A DNA stretch of 24,099 nucleotides. Origin: VRUE01 sp036376775. GTDB lineage: Bacteria > Actinomycetota > Thermoleophilia > Solirubrobacterales > 70-9. Made by a program: the position numbers and the translations under genes. Under the pieces are notes generated by a model that searched no databases, was not told the DNA's origin, and was given only the letters and a program-made list of their open reading frames with translations. The DNA lies in contig DASUZP010000043.1 of the NCBI GenBank assembly GCA_036376775.1, positions 1 to 24,099 on the forward strand, read 5' to 3'. Below, piece by piece: positions 7,729 to 14,393 of this stretch; position 1 is the first letter of the stretch, and the number at the start of each line of letters is the position of its first letter.

Positions 7729-8248
7729 GCAGGTCGATCACGAACACAAGCGTTTCGTTCGGAGCGATCGACGGCGGGTAGCCGGTTTCGCCGTAGGCGA
7801 GTTCGGGCGGGATGACCAGCTCGCGGCGGCCGCCGACCTTCATCCCTTCGATTCCCTGTTCCCAGCCGGGGATCACTGAGCCGGCGCCGAGCGTGAGGGG
7901 GAAGGGTTCGTTTCGACTCCAGGAGGAATCGAATTCCTTGCCGTTCTTGTAGTTGACGCCGACGTATTGAACGGTCACTTCGTCACCCGCTTTCGCTTCG
8001 GCGCCGCTGCCCTCTTCCAGATCCTTGACCTCGAGCTTCTTCGGCGGAGCGCCGGTCGGTACCGTGACCTTCGGCTTGGTCTTTTCGGCTGACGCTTCGC
8101 TCGTCGTCGTGCCCGTCGCTTCGCTGGTCGTCGTGCCCGTCGCTTCGCTCGAGTCGGTCGAAGAGTCGCTGCTGCTACCGCAACCGGCCACCAAAACCAG
8201 GCAGGCACACGCGACGATCATGAGGGCCGGCTTCTTCACTGCGGGCAT
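7715..8248 (-). CDS. FKBP-type peptidyl-prolyl cis-trans isomerase lipoprotein
   Basis: Secreted, membrane-anchored FKBP that probably helps fold exported proteins. From MPAVKKPALM (ATG at 8248) a lipoprotein signal ends in the lipobox LVAGC, with the lipidated Cys at residue 23. A Ser/Thr/Glu linker follows, containing a tandem peptide repeat (SEATGTTT twice), then an FKBP domain from about residue 75 to 177. Conserved active-site features: VQYVGVNYKNGKEFDSSW, PFPLTLGAGSVIPGWEQGI, GMKVGGRRELVIPPELAYG and FVIDLLEV. The longer frame lacks a signal peptide at its N-terminus, so the internal Met is chosen. Sixteen bases separate it from the upstream hydrolase gene, suggesting one transcript; its 3' end contains the TTG start of the winged-helix gene. 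Confidence 0.93.
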   Translation of the reverse strand: MPAVKKPALMIVACACLVLVAGCGSSSDSSTDSSEATGTTTSEATGTTTSEASAEKTKPKVTVPTGAPPKKLEVKDLEEGSGAEAKAGDEVTVQYVGVNYKNGKEFDSSWSRNEPFPLTLGAGSVIPGWEQGIEGMKVGGRRELVIPPELAYGETGYPPSIAPNETLVFVIDLLEVN

Positions 8249-8264
8249 CCTAAGCAAACTTGCC

Positions 8265-9062
8265 TCACGCAGGGTTCCCGGCATAGTGCCCGTACAGCTC
8301 GGGCAGCAACGCGGCCAGGTTCGCATACTCCTCGGCGCAGTGCCCGGCGAGCGCCTGCGGCAGCTTGGCCGGCAGCGCCACGGACCGCACGGCGCGATTG
8401 TTCAGAACCCGCGCCACCGAACCCGCAAGCACCGCCGGTAGGTAGGGGCGGATCAGGGCGCCGAGCCAGAAGTGACTGCGCAGCACCACCCCGTCGCCGT
8501 CGCTCAGGAAGACGTGCGCCATCGCCGAGTGGCGGACGCGGCGGCGGTCGTCGCCGACCTCGCCGCAGACGATCGTCGCTACCGCGGAGTCGTCCAGCGC
8601 ATCGGTCGAGAAGCCGAACTCGGTCGGGCGCTTGAACGCGATCCGCGCATGGACCGTGCCGGTACCGACATCCTCGACGGGATGATGGGTCGCCCCCCAG
8701 TGCGCTTTGGCGCCGGGCTCGGCCGGGGGCTCGAGCGAGTTGTCGCTGTGCGCCTGCGGATGCCAGACGCGATAGCGCAGCGGCTCGCGCGGGTGCCAGT
8801 CGAACCACCACTCGACCATCGCCGCCGTGACAGCCGGCATCGGGGTGCGTACGGCGACGTAGCCGACCCCTTCGGGCAGCGTGCACCATCCCGTCTCCAC
8901 GACCAGCGGCGCCGGGTCGAGCAGGCGATCAAGCCGAGCAAGCGGTAGCGCTTCGGTGGGTGAGATCGGGCCCCGCTCGATCGCGGCAAGGGTCTCGGCG
9001 CAAGCCGGAGACAACGGTCGCGAGAGGTACTGAGAGAGATCCGGGTCGCCTGCCGTGGGCAT
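8265..9062 (-). CDS. PhlG-like (DAPG hydrolase family) C-C bond hydrolase
   Basis: 265 aa, resembling 2,4-diacetylphloroglucinol hydrolase PhlG, which cleaves an acyl group from a phloroglucinol ring through a zinc-dependent C-C hydrolysis. Supporting sequence: GWCTLPEGVGYVAVRTPMPA, WWFDWHPREPLRYRVWHPQAH, HHPVEDVG, and a C-terminal HCAEEYANL. In PhlG the zinc ligands are His/Glu residues including an HxxxE pair near the C-terminus; H241/E245 here fit that pair, and E130 plus an upstream His (H90, H101 or H105) are candidates for the rest. The substrate is unknown; this family in actinobacteria is far broader than DAPG producers. It lies 3 bp downstream of the FAD oxidase gene (TGA-AAG-ATG), so the two enzymes are probably made together and may act in sequence. 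Confidence 0.78.
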   Translation of the reverse strand: MPTAGDPDLSQYLSRPLSPACAETLAAIERGPISPTEALPLARLDRLLDPAPLVVETGWCTLPEGVGYVAVRTPMPAVTAAMVEWWFDWHPREPLRYRVWHPQAHSDNSLEPPAEPGAKAHWGATHHPVEDVGTGTVHARIAFKRPTEFGFSTDALDDSAVATIVCGEVGDDRRRVRHSAMAHVFLSDGDGVVLRSHFWLGALIRPYLPAVLAGSVARVLNNRAVRSVALPAKLPQALAGHCAEEYANLAALLPELYGHYAGNPA

Positions 9063-9065
9063 CTT

Positions 9066-10394
9066 TCAGAGCCGTCCCATCCACGCGTGAAAGAGGCCGT
9101 CCGGGTCGTACCTGGCGCGCAGCTCGTCGAGCCGGGCCATGTTCTCGTCGCGGGCGAACCGCGCCGGACGCTCGCCCAGATTCTCGTCGGCGAGCTGGAT
9201 GCCGCTGGAGAGGTGCTCCATCTCCCCCATCCGCTCGGCGGCCCAGGCGACGTTCGCAACATCGTCGCCTGGGTCCTGCCACACGCCGTAGAGGGCGATG
9301 TAGGTGTCGTCCTCGACGCTGTAGGCCATCTCGGGTCTGGCGGGACTCGGTCCCCAGTTCATCCAGAGCATGTGCGACGGCGCTTCGGGCATCGTCTCGG
9401 CGATCCGGCGCAGCCCGGGCAAGAGGTCCTCGGCCGGCGCATGGGTCCACATGTTGTCCACCGCGTAGCGGTGCCCGTCGGGGTAGGACCCGTGCGCCGC
9501 CGCGTAGAGATCGGCGAGACGGACCTCGACGTTGGGCGCGGCCGCCTTGGCCCGCGGGAGCGCCGGACAGGTCTCGAGCACGGCGAGCGCCTCGGCGGCC
9601 TGCTCGGCGCTCTGCGCTAGGACCGGGCCGGTTACCGCGATCTCGGGCTCGCCCTCGGCGTCGCGATGGATGAAGACCATCATCTCCATCTCACGGGCGA
9701 TTCGAGGCCCGATCTCCTGCGCCCAGGAGAACACCTCCTCGAGCGCGTCGATCGAGTAGAGGAAGACGCCGTTGGCGATGTGCTTAGGCGCTTCGTAGAG
9801 GCGCAGGTGAAAGCGGGCGACGGCGCCGAAGAAGCCCGGGCCGGCCCCTCGCGCCGCCCAGAGCAGGTCGGCGTTTTGACTCTCGTCGGCGCGCACCAGA
9901 TCGCCCTCCGCGGTCACCACGTCGATCGCCTCGACGCTCATGCAGGCGGGCCCGTGGACGCGGCCGTTCCAGCCGAAGCCGCCCTGCAGCAGGTAGCCGC
10001 CGAGACCGACGCCGGGGCAGTGGCCGGCGGGGAAGAAAAGACCGTGCTCGGCGAGCGTCGCGAGGAGCTCGTCGCCACGGCAGCCGGGACCGACCGCCGC
10101 GGTCATCGCCTCGACGTCGATCTCGACCGAGTCGAGTCCGGAGACATCGAGCAGCAGGCCACCGTCGCGAACGTGGTTTCCCGCCCAGCTGTGGCCGCCC
10201 GAGCGGATGCCGAGCTTCCAGCCGCGCTCCCGGGCAATCTTCACCGCGGCGATCAGGTCGGCTTCGTCGTCGGCCTGGACGACCAGATCGGGATAGCGCT
10301 CCGGCGTCCTCCCGTTCCACACGGCCGCCCGGCGCGCCTCTTCGTAGCGGACCTCGCCACGGGCGAAGGCCGCCCCGCTGAACCGACCCTCCAC
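9066..10394 (-). CDS. FAD-linked oxidoreductase, PCMH/BBE (berberine-bridge) type
   Basis: 442-aa flavoenzyme. The N-terminal FAD_binding_4 (PCMH) domain shows RYPDLVVQADDEADLIAAVK and KLGIRSGGHSWAG, whose His is the site of covalent 8-alpha flavin attachment in this family. AGHCPGVGLGGYLLQGGFG follows; its Cys is at the position used for a second, 6-S-cysteinyl bond in bicovalent members. The C-terminal BBE segment (ENLGERPARFARDENMARL, RYDPDGLFHAW) is complete. Family members oxidise alcohols, sugars, alkaloids or polyketides with O2. The start is a GTG at 10394; no strong Shine-Dalgarno is seen. It lies 17 bp after the PRC-barrel gene and 3 bp before the PhlG-like gene, in a likely operon. 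Confidence 0.9.
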   Translation of the reverse strand: MEGRFSGAAFARGEVRYEEARRAAVWNGRTPERYPDLVVQADDEADLIAAVKIARERGWKLGIRSGGHSWAGNHVRDGGLLLDVSGLDSVEIDVEAMTAAVGPGCRGDELLATLAEHGLFFPAGHCPGVGLGGYLLQGGFGWNGRVHGPACMSVEAIDVVTAEGDLVRADESQNADLLWAARGAGPGFFGAVARFHLRLYEAPKHIANGVFLYSIDALEEVFSWAQEIGPRIAREMEMMVFIHRDAEGEPEIAVTGPVLAQSAEQAAEALAVLETCPALPRAKAAAPNVEVRLADLYAAAHGSYPDGHRYAVDNMWTHAPAEDLLPGLRRIAETMPEAPSHMLWMNWGPSPARPEMAYSVEDDTYIALYGVWQDPGDDVANVAWAAERMGEMEHLSSGIQLADENLGERPARFARDENMARLDELRARYDPDGLFHAWMGRL

Positions 10395-10411
10395 CGTCGA
10401 CCCGTTACGCC

Positions 10412-10777
10412 TCAGCCCTTGCCCGAGATCAAGTCCCAGGCGCGGCTGAGCTTGCTCTGTTGCCCGCCTTTGCCAAGATCGCCCGGGTCGATGTCGATAG
10501 ACCCCGGGTTGTCGCCCGGCTTGGGCAGGCTCTCGGCCGCGACCGCGTCGATCTTCAGGACCACGCCGCGCTCGTAGATCTCGGCGACCTCGGGGGCATC
10601 GACGAAGCGGTGCCCACCGGGCAGGACGCTGGTGTCGAGGACGATCCCGTCGAAGATGTCGATGTTCGGCGCGGAGAGCACGAACTCGACCTTGCCCAGC
10701 TCCTCGCCGTCGCTCGAGTACACGGGCACGCCCTTCGGCAGAGTGAGGAACGAAATGGGCGCTCCGAGGTCGGTCAT
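10412..10777 (-). CDS. PRC-barrel domain protein
   Basis: 121-aa protein beginning MTDLGAPISFLTLPKGVPVY at the ATG at 10777. Residues about 12-80 match a PRC-barrel: VPVYSSDGEELGKVEFVL, IFDGIVLDTSVLPGGHRFVDA, and VAEIYERGVVLKIDA. These small beta-barrels occur in RimM, photosynthetic reaction centre H subunits and many stress-type proteins, and usually mediate protein contacts. The C-terminal 35 residues are polar and Gly/Asp-rich (PGDNPGSIDIDPGDLG). No specific partner can be named. First gene of the minus-strand run that continues with the FAD oxidase, and divergent from the gene at 10874 across a 96-bp gap. Confidence 0.75.
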   Translation of the reverse strand: MTDLGAPISFLTLPKGVPVYSSDGEELGKVEFVLSAPNIDIFDGIVLDTSVLPGGHRFVDAPEVAEIYERGVVLKIDAVAAESLPKPGDNPGSIDIDPGDLGKGGQQSKLSRAWDLISGKG

Positions 10778-10810
10778 CGTGCGATCGAGCCTAGCGCGGC
10801 GCGGCGCCGC

Positions 10811-10840
10811 TTGCCCGACACGCAGATCGAGGGCTATGCT
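10811..10840 (+). promoter_or_regulatory. sigma70-type promoter for the 10874 gene and acyl-CoA ligase
   Basis: TTGCCC (10811-10816), an 18-bp spacer and TATGCT (10835-10840) fit a housekeeping promoter facing right. Transcription would begin near 10847, giving a leader of about 27 nt that contains the strong Shine-Dalgarno AGGAGG (10863-10868). It would drive the small gene and the closely following acyl-CoA ligase. Confidence 0.5.
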
Positions 10841-10873
10841 CGCTCGTCTGGTCAACAAACTAGGAGGATCGAG

Positions 10874-11161
10874 ATGGCGATCGGGTTGCGATTGAAGTTC
10901 GAGGGAGGGACGCAGGAGCAGTACGACGCGGTCCATGCCCACATGGACATCGACAACAGTCCGCCGGAGGGTTTGATCTTCCATTCCGCCGGACCGATCG
11001 ACGGGGGCTGGGGAGTCATCGACTTCTGGGAGTCGCGAGAGCACTTCGACCGCTTCCAGCAAGGCCGCCTCGGGCCCGCGATCGGGGAGCTCGGCGACCG
11101 GGCGCCACAGGGACCCCCCGACATCAAGGAATTCCCGGTTCACCACTACCTCAAGCCGTAG
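10874..11161 (+). CDS. small dimeric alpha/beta-barrel-like (ABM-like) protein of unknown function
   Basis: 95 aa, starting MAIGLRLKFEGGTQEQYDAV, with a textbook Shine-Dalgarno AGGAGG a few bases before the ATG. The pattern of an N-terminal strand, a helix with TQEQYDAVHAHMDI, GLIFHSAGPIDGGWGVIDFW and a second helix (SREHFDRFQQGRLGPAIGEL) is that of a ferredoxin-like antibiotic-biosynthesis-monooxygenase (ABM) domain, common as stand-alone heme- or quinol-related or purely structural dimers. No catalytic residues can be assigned. It is followed after 5 bp by the acyl-CoA ligase, so the two are very likely co-transcribed. Confidence 0.7.
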   Translation: MAIGLRLKFEGGTQEQYDAVHAHMDIDNSPPEGLIFHSAGPIDGGWGVIDFWESREHFDRFQQGRLGPAIGELGDRAPQGPPDIKEFPVHHYLKP

Positions 11162-11166
11162 GGAGC

Positions 11167-12666
11167 ATGGCCCTCAACCTCGCATCGCTGCTGACCGAGA
11201 GCGCGGGGCGGACGCCGGATGCGCCGGCGATCCGCCTCGGCGAGGCCGAGTTGAGCTACGCCGAGCTCGACGATCGCAGCGCTCGCCTCGCGACCTTCCT
11301 GCGTGAAAAAGGCGTCGAGGCGGGCGACCGGGTCGGGGTGATGCTTCCCAACGTGCCCGAGTTCCCGGTCGCCTACTACGGCGTGCTGCGCGCCGGCGCC
11401 GTCGTCGTGCCGATGAACGTGCTGCTGAAGCGACGCGAGATCGCCTTCTACCTGGAGGACTCGGGCGCGAGTCTCCTGCTTGCCTGGCACGGGTTCTGCG
11501 CTGAGGCGTGCGACGGCGCCGCCGACGCCGACGTCGATCTGGTCGAAGTCGAGCCGGGCTCCTTCGCGGAGGCGCTCGCACCGCTCGAGCCGCGACCGGG
11601 CCTCGCCGAGACCGCCGAGGACGACACGGCCGTCATCCTCTACACCTCCGGCACGACCGGCAAGCCGAAGGGCGCCGAGCTGACCCACGCCAACCTGGCG
11701 CGCAACGCCGACGTCTCCTCGCGCACCACGAGCGAAATCGCCGCCGGCGACGTCGTCCTCGGCGCCCTGCCGCTCTTCCACTCCTTCGGCCAGACGGTGG
11801 CGATGAACGCCTCGCTCCGCGTCGGCGCTTGCCTCACGCTGGTGCCCAAATTCGACCCGGGTGAGGCGCTGGCGACGATGCAGCGCGACGGCGTCACCCA
11901 CTTCTACGGCGTGCCGACGATGTTCGGCGCGCTACTCCACCACCCCGAGCGCGAGAGCTTCGACACCTCCTCGCTGCGCATCTGCATCACCGGCGGCGCC
12001 TCGATGCCGGTCGAGGTGCTGCGCGGCTTCGAAGAGGCCTTCGGGGCGAAGGTGATGGAGGGCTACGGCCTCTCGGAGACCTCGCCGGTCGCCTGCTCCA
12101 ACCATCCCGACAGGGAGCGCAAGCCAGGCTCGATCGGCACCCCGATCGAGGGAGTGGAGATGCAGGTCGTTGACGAGAACGACCAGCCGGTCGCCCAGGG
12201 CGAGGTCGGTGAGATCGTGATCCGCGGCCACAACATCATGAAGGGCTACTGGCAGCGCCCCGAGGCGACCGCGGAGGCGATGCGCGGCGGCTGGTTTCAC
12301 AGCGGCGACATGGCCCGCACCGACGAGGACGGTTATTTCTTCATCGTCGACCGCAAGAAGGACCTGATCATCCGCGGCGGCTACAACGTCTACCCGCGCG
12401 AGGTCGAGGAGGTCCTCTACGAGCACCCGAAGATCCGCGAAGCGGCCGTACTCGGCGTCCCCCATGACGAGTGGGGCGAGGAGATCGGCGCCGCGGTCGT
12501 CCTTCACGAGGGCGAGGAGCTGCGCCCGGACGAGGTCAGCGCCTACGTCAAGGAGCGCATCGCCGCCTACAAGTACCCCCGCGTCGTCTGGTTCCTCGAC
12601 GACCTGCCCAAGGGCCCCACGGGCAAGATCCTCAAGCGGGAGATCGAGACTCCCGCACCTGTGTGA
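11167..12666 (+). CDS. fatty acyl-CoA synthetase / AMP-dependent ligase (FadD-like)
   Basis: 499-aa member of the ANL adenylating superfamily: it activates a carboxylic acid as acyl-AMP and transfers it to CoA. Motifs in order: P-loop A3 YTSGTTGKPKGAELTH, LPLFHSFGQTVAMN, GVPTMFGALL, ITGGASMPVEVLRGFEEAFG, A5 MEGYGLSETSPVACSNH, A7 GWFHSGDMARTDEDGYFFIVDRKKD (split at residue 20 here: Asp binds ribose), hinge RKKDLIIRGGYNVYPREVEE, and the catalytic Lys in GPTGKILKREI. Length fits medium/long-chain or aromatic acid ligases; substrate cannot be read off. The ATG at 11167 follows the preceding stop by 5 bp, with GGGAG just upstream. Its TGA lies inside the TGTGA-N6-TCACA palindrome that starts the accessory block. 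Confidence 0.92.
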   Translation: MALNLASLLTESAGRTPDAPAIRLGEAELSYAELDDRSARLATFLREKGVEAGDRVGVMLPNVPEFPVAYYGVLRAGAVVVPMNVLLKRREIAFYLEDSGASLLLAWHGFCAEACDGAADADVDLVEVEPGSFAEALAPLEPRPGLAETAEDDTAVILYTSGTTGKPKGAELTHANLARNADVSSRTTSEIAAGDVVLGALPLFHSFGQTVAMNASLRVGACLTLVPKFDPGEALATMQRDGVTHFYGVPTMFGALLHHPERESFDTSSLRICITGGASMPVEVLRGFEEAFGAKVMEGYGLSETSPVACSNHPDRERKPGSIGTPIEGVEMQVVDENDQPVAQGEVGEIVIRGHNIMKGYWQRPEATAEAMRGGWFHSGDMARTDEDGYFFIVDRKKDLIIRGGYNVYPREVEEVLYEHPKIREAAVLGVPHDEWGEEIGAAVVLHEGEELRPDEVSAYVKERIAAYKYPRVVWFLDDLPKGPTGKILKREIETPAPV

Positions 12667-12701
12667 TCGACGTCACACATATCCCTTCTCTGTAGAAGCG
12701 A
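12660..12701 (+). promoter_or_regulatory. composite element copy 1: TGTGA-N6-TCACA plus TATCCCTTCTCTGTAGAAGC
   Basis: Bases 12662-12677 read TGTGATCGACGTCACA, a perfect match to the classical CRP-type palindrome. Directly after it, 12680-12699 read TATCCCTTCTCTGTAGAAGC, whose CTTCT-N4-AGAAG core is itself an inverted repeat. The acyl-CoA ligase stop codon is inside the palindrome. Bases 12673-12701 recur perfectly, inverted, at 15529-15557, and the 17-mer at 12660-12676 recurs in direct orientation at 15551-15567. The element points away from any sensible downstream gene (back into the ligase), so a promoter role for this copy is doubtful. Confidence 0.75.
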
Positions 12702-12729
12702 TTTACGTCGCTGAGTCGCCCTAGGTTCT

Positions 12730-12779
12730 CCGGCCGTCAATACAAAACGGCCGGGGCACCGCCTAGACGGCCCCCGGCC
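12730..12779 (+). promoter_or_regulatory. two overlapping, mutually exclusive GC-rich hairpins (leader or terminator)
   Basis: CCGGCCGT (12730-12737) pairs with ACGGCCGG (12747-12754) across a 9-nt A-rich loop. GGCCGGGG (12749-12756), sharing that right arm, can instead pair with CCCCGGCC (12772-12779). Only one stem can form at a time. The structure lies between the acyl-CoA ligase stop and the small winged-helix gene at 12806, so it could terminate the former or attenuate the latter. No U-tract follows either stem. Confidence 0.4.
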
Positions 12780-12805
12780 TGGCACCGAAAGGCGGTCACC
12801 TTCCG

Positions 12806-13099
12806 ATGCATCATCAGGCTAATGGCAGGCGCTCAAAGCGCTCGCAGGACCACGTTCAGGATGTTCGCGACCAGGCGGTCGTTATGACGTTCGTCCTGAC
12901 CATTCACCCGGACCACCTCACGATCCCCCATCTCGCTCGCTCGCTCGACTCCCAGCCCAGGTATTTCAAGAGGCCGGATGCCGTAGAGCGGGCGGTGAGG
13001 GACTTGGTCGGCGTCGGCCTCATCGCTATCGACGAAGGGTTGGTTCAGCCCACGGCGGCAGCGCTTAGGTTCATCGAGATCATTGAGAGCGGGGTGTAG
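12806..13099 (+). CDS. small winged-helix-like protein, accessory gene
   Basis: 97 aa. Residues 25-95 (VMTFVLTIHPDHLTIPHLAR, then RPDAVERAVRDLVGVGLIAI and PTAAALRFIEIIE) have the helix-helix-helix-wing rhythm of a MarR/Lrp-like winged helix. They resemble small actinobacterial proteins with a HPxxLTxxEL ... DAVERAVRDLVGxGLL pattern, which I recall often next to mobile genes. DNA binding is inferred; no function is known. The ATG at 12806 has no good Shine-Dalgarno, but the region before it is structured. The next small gene begins 11 bp downstream on the same strand. Confidence 0.6.
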   Translation: MHHQANGRRSKRSQDHVQDVRDQAVVMTFVLTIHPDHLTIPHLARSLDSQPRYFKRPDAVERAVRDLVGVGLIAIDEGLVQPTAAALRFIEIIESGV

Positions 13100-13110
13100 C
13101 GTTTGGCCAG

Positions 13111-13266
13111 ATGGCCGAGCCTCGACGCAAACAGAAGACCCAGAAGGGGCTGGAGATCCCAGTCCCTTCAAAGGGCGACTTCGACGCAGCTATTTCGAAG
13201 GTCGCTCCGCCAGCAGGTCGTAAACGCCCTGGCGGGAAAGACCGGCCTCAGAAGCGATCTGGGTGA
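13111..13266 (+). CDS. short basic protein with KGLEIPVP motif
   Basis: A 51-aa frame (MAEPRRKQKTQKGLEIPVPS start) ending at TGA 13264-13266. The basic head followed by KGLEIPVPSKGDFDAAISKV resembles a recurrent small-protein motif (TKKGLxIPVPxRxDF) seen beside accessory and addiction-type genes, recalled and not checked. The following 20 residues are Lys/Arg/Pro-rich. It is codirectional with, and 11 bp after, the winged-helix gene. The last 77 bp overlap the end of the HTH gene on the opposite strand, so one of the two may have a different end. No function can be assigned. Confidence 0.45.
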   Translation: MAEPRRKQKTQKGLEIPVPSKGDFDAAISKVAPPAGRKRPGGKDRPQKRSG

Positions 13267-13402
13267 TCGGCACCTCGGCCTCCTGCGCTGCCTTGCAGTA
13301 GCTGCGTAGTTCCTCGGTCGCTTTTGCCCTGGCGACGTCGGCGCGCTCGCGGGCCTTGGCCGCTCGCCGGATGCCTTTGATCGCGGCGGCGGCGTCGCTC
13401 AT
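13190..13402 (-). CDS. 70-aa helix-turn-helix protein coupled to the transposase gene
   Basis: MSDAAAAIKGIRRAAKARER opens a charged helix; VPITQIASEAGLSRQGVYDL near the C-terminus is a clear helix-turn-helix with the A-G-L-S-R-Q-G-V-Y recognition segment. Similar small proteins (long helix plus HTH) are frequent in actinobacteria, though their roles are undefined. Its ATG (13402-13400) overlaps the transposase stop by 4 nt (ATGA), so it is translated from the same message. A job as transposase accessory factor or repressor of the palindromic promoter at 14348-14393 is an inference. It overlaps the opposite-strand gene at 13111-13266 by 77 bp. Confidence 0.68.
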   Translation of the reverse strand: MSDAAAAIKGIRRAAKARERADVARAKATEELRSYCKAAQEAEVPITQIASEAGLSRQGVYDLLAERPSK

Positions 13403-14346
13403 CGCCCGGTCCTTGCAGCGTTGTCGAGCAGGGCGAAGAACATGCCGTGAGGCTCACGGCGCTGGTTGTGGCGCCAGGCGTACTCGTCCAAGTAGGACTG
13501 AAGCCATTTGCGCGAGACCTTCTTGTAGGTGCCGCGCATCCCGGTCTTGAGGTTGCCGAAGAAGCCCTCGATGGTGTTCGTGTAGATGTCGCCCTCGACG
13601 TAGGAGCCAGCCGAGTGATTGATCACGCGATGCCCCGCGTACTCGGGGGCTAGCGGGCGATAAGGCCGCCAGTCGTCCGTGAAGATGATCGAGTGCGGAT
13701 TGACGTTCGCGCGCACGGCTCCACTTAAAGGCTCGCCGCGCCGCGAGGCGATTACGCGCAGCTTGATTCGTCCGCCGCGCTCGACCATGCCCAGGACGGT
13801 CGTCTTGGCCTCCCGCCATTCGGCCTGCTCCCTGCGGGTCCGCAGCCTGCGGCGGGGTTTCCCGCCCCAGGAGGTCTCGTCTATCTCGACATCGCCTTTC
13901 AGCGGCTTGTTGTCGTCTTTCATCAGCTCGCTGCGGATCTTGTTGAACATGCGCCAGGCGGTCTTGTAGTGGACTCCAAGCTCTCGCTCTAGCTGTTTCG
14001 CGGATATGCCGCATCGCGTGCTCGTCATCAAGTACATGGCGTAGAACCACAGGTGCAGCGAGGTTGAGGACTTGTGAAAGATCGTGCCAGCAGTTGGGTG
14101 GACGTGGTGCCCGCAGCCAGTGCAGGTCCATGACTGCCGCCCCTGCTTGGTCGCATAGCGCTTGAAGATGCGCTCGGAGTCGCACTTGGGGCAATAGGCG
14201 CGTTCCCCGCCTGGGGAGTGCCGGGTCCGCCACAAATGCTCCAGGCACGCAGCATCGTCGGGGAAGTCCCGCAGGAACTCGGTGACCGAGTAGTCAGATG
14301 TCGATGACTTCGCTCGACGCGGTTCGTGGCGGTTGGCCGGTGGCAT
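13399..14346 (-). CDS. IS1595-family transposase (zinc ribbon plus DDE-type domain)
   Basis: 315 aa, apparently intact. Residues about 20-90 form the transposase zinc ribbon (FPDDAACLEHLWRTR, CPKCDSERIFKRY, SWTCTGCGHHVHPTAGTIFH). Then come SSTSLHLWFYAMYLMTSTRC and ISAKQLERELGVHYKTAWRM, and the ISXO2/IS1595 catalytic domain with GDVEIDETSWGGKPRR (first Asp), IIFTDDWRPYRPLA (second Asp) and YTNTIEGFFGNLKTGMRGTY (Asn/Glu step), ending DEYAWRHNQRR. Start at the ATG at 14346, seven bases after the -10 of a strong promoter, so probably leaderless. Its stop overlaps the start of the HTH gene. GC is lower than that of the flanking core genes. I could not define convincing terminal repeats for the IS itself. 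Confidence 0.93.
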   Translation of the reverse strand: MPPANRHEPRRAKSSTSDYSVTEFLRDFPDDAACLEHLWRTRHSPGGERAYCPKCDSERIFKRYATKQGRQSWTCTGCGHHVHPTAGTIFHKSSTSLHLWFYAMYLMTSTRCGISAKQLERELGVHYKTAWRMFNKIRSELMKDDNKPLKGDVEIDETSWGGKPRRRLRTRREQAEWREAKTTVLGMVERGGRIKLRVIASRRGEPLSGAVRANVNPHSIIFTDDWRPYRPLAPEYAGHRVINHSAGSYVEGDIYTNTIEGFFGNLKTGMRGTYKKVSRKWLQSYLDEYAWRHNQRREPHGMFFALLDNAARTGR

Positions 14347-14347
14347 G

Positions 14348-14393
14348 GTGTAAAGCTACTTGACATAGACTATGTTGTCAAGCGGCTTTACAC
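14348..14393 (-). promoter_or_regulatory. palindromic promoter/operator or IS end upstream of the transposase
   Basis: On the minus strand TTGACA (14381-14376), a 17-bp spacer and TAGCTT (14358-14353) form a near-consensus promoter whose start would fall at the transposase ATG. The whole promoter lies in an interrupted palindrome: GTGTAAAGC (14348-14356) with GCTTTACAC (14385-14393), and CTTGACATAG with CTATGTTGTCAAG inside. The RelA/SpoT stop codon (14388-14390) is supplied by the outer arm. It may be the IS end, an operator for the co-encoded HTH protein, or both. Confidence 0.62.

Noticed and set aside
8103..8160. Tandem DNA repeat as a mobile or regulatory repeat
   Set aside because: It is the coding repeat of the SEATGTTT linker in the FKBP lipoprotein, a normal flexible spacer after the lipidated Cys.
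12662..12677. True CRP/Crp-cAMP binding site
   Set aside because: The match to TGTGA-N6-TCACA is perfect, but it covers a stop codon, always travels with the second box, and no Crp homologue is in the window. Named here only as CRP-like.
12673..12701. Conserved small peptides (YPFSVEA) encoded in frame across motif copies
   Set aside because: The shared peptide is only the translation of the shared DNA motif; the frames have no start signals or common length.
13093..13110. Possible left terminal repeat of the IS (GTGTAGCGTTTGGCCAG) matching GTGTAAAGCCGCTTGACA at the right end
   Set aside because: The match needs gaps and covers only scattered bases; I could not define an IS boundary there.
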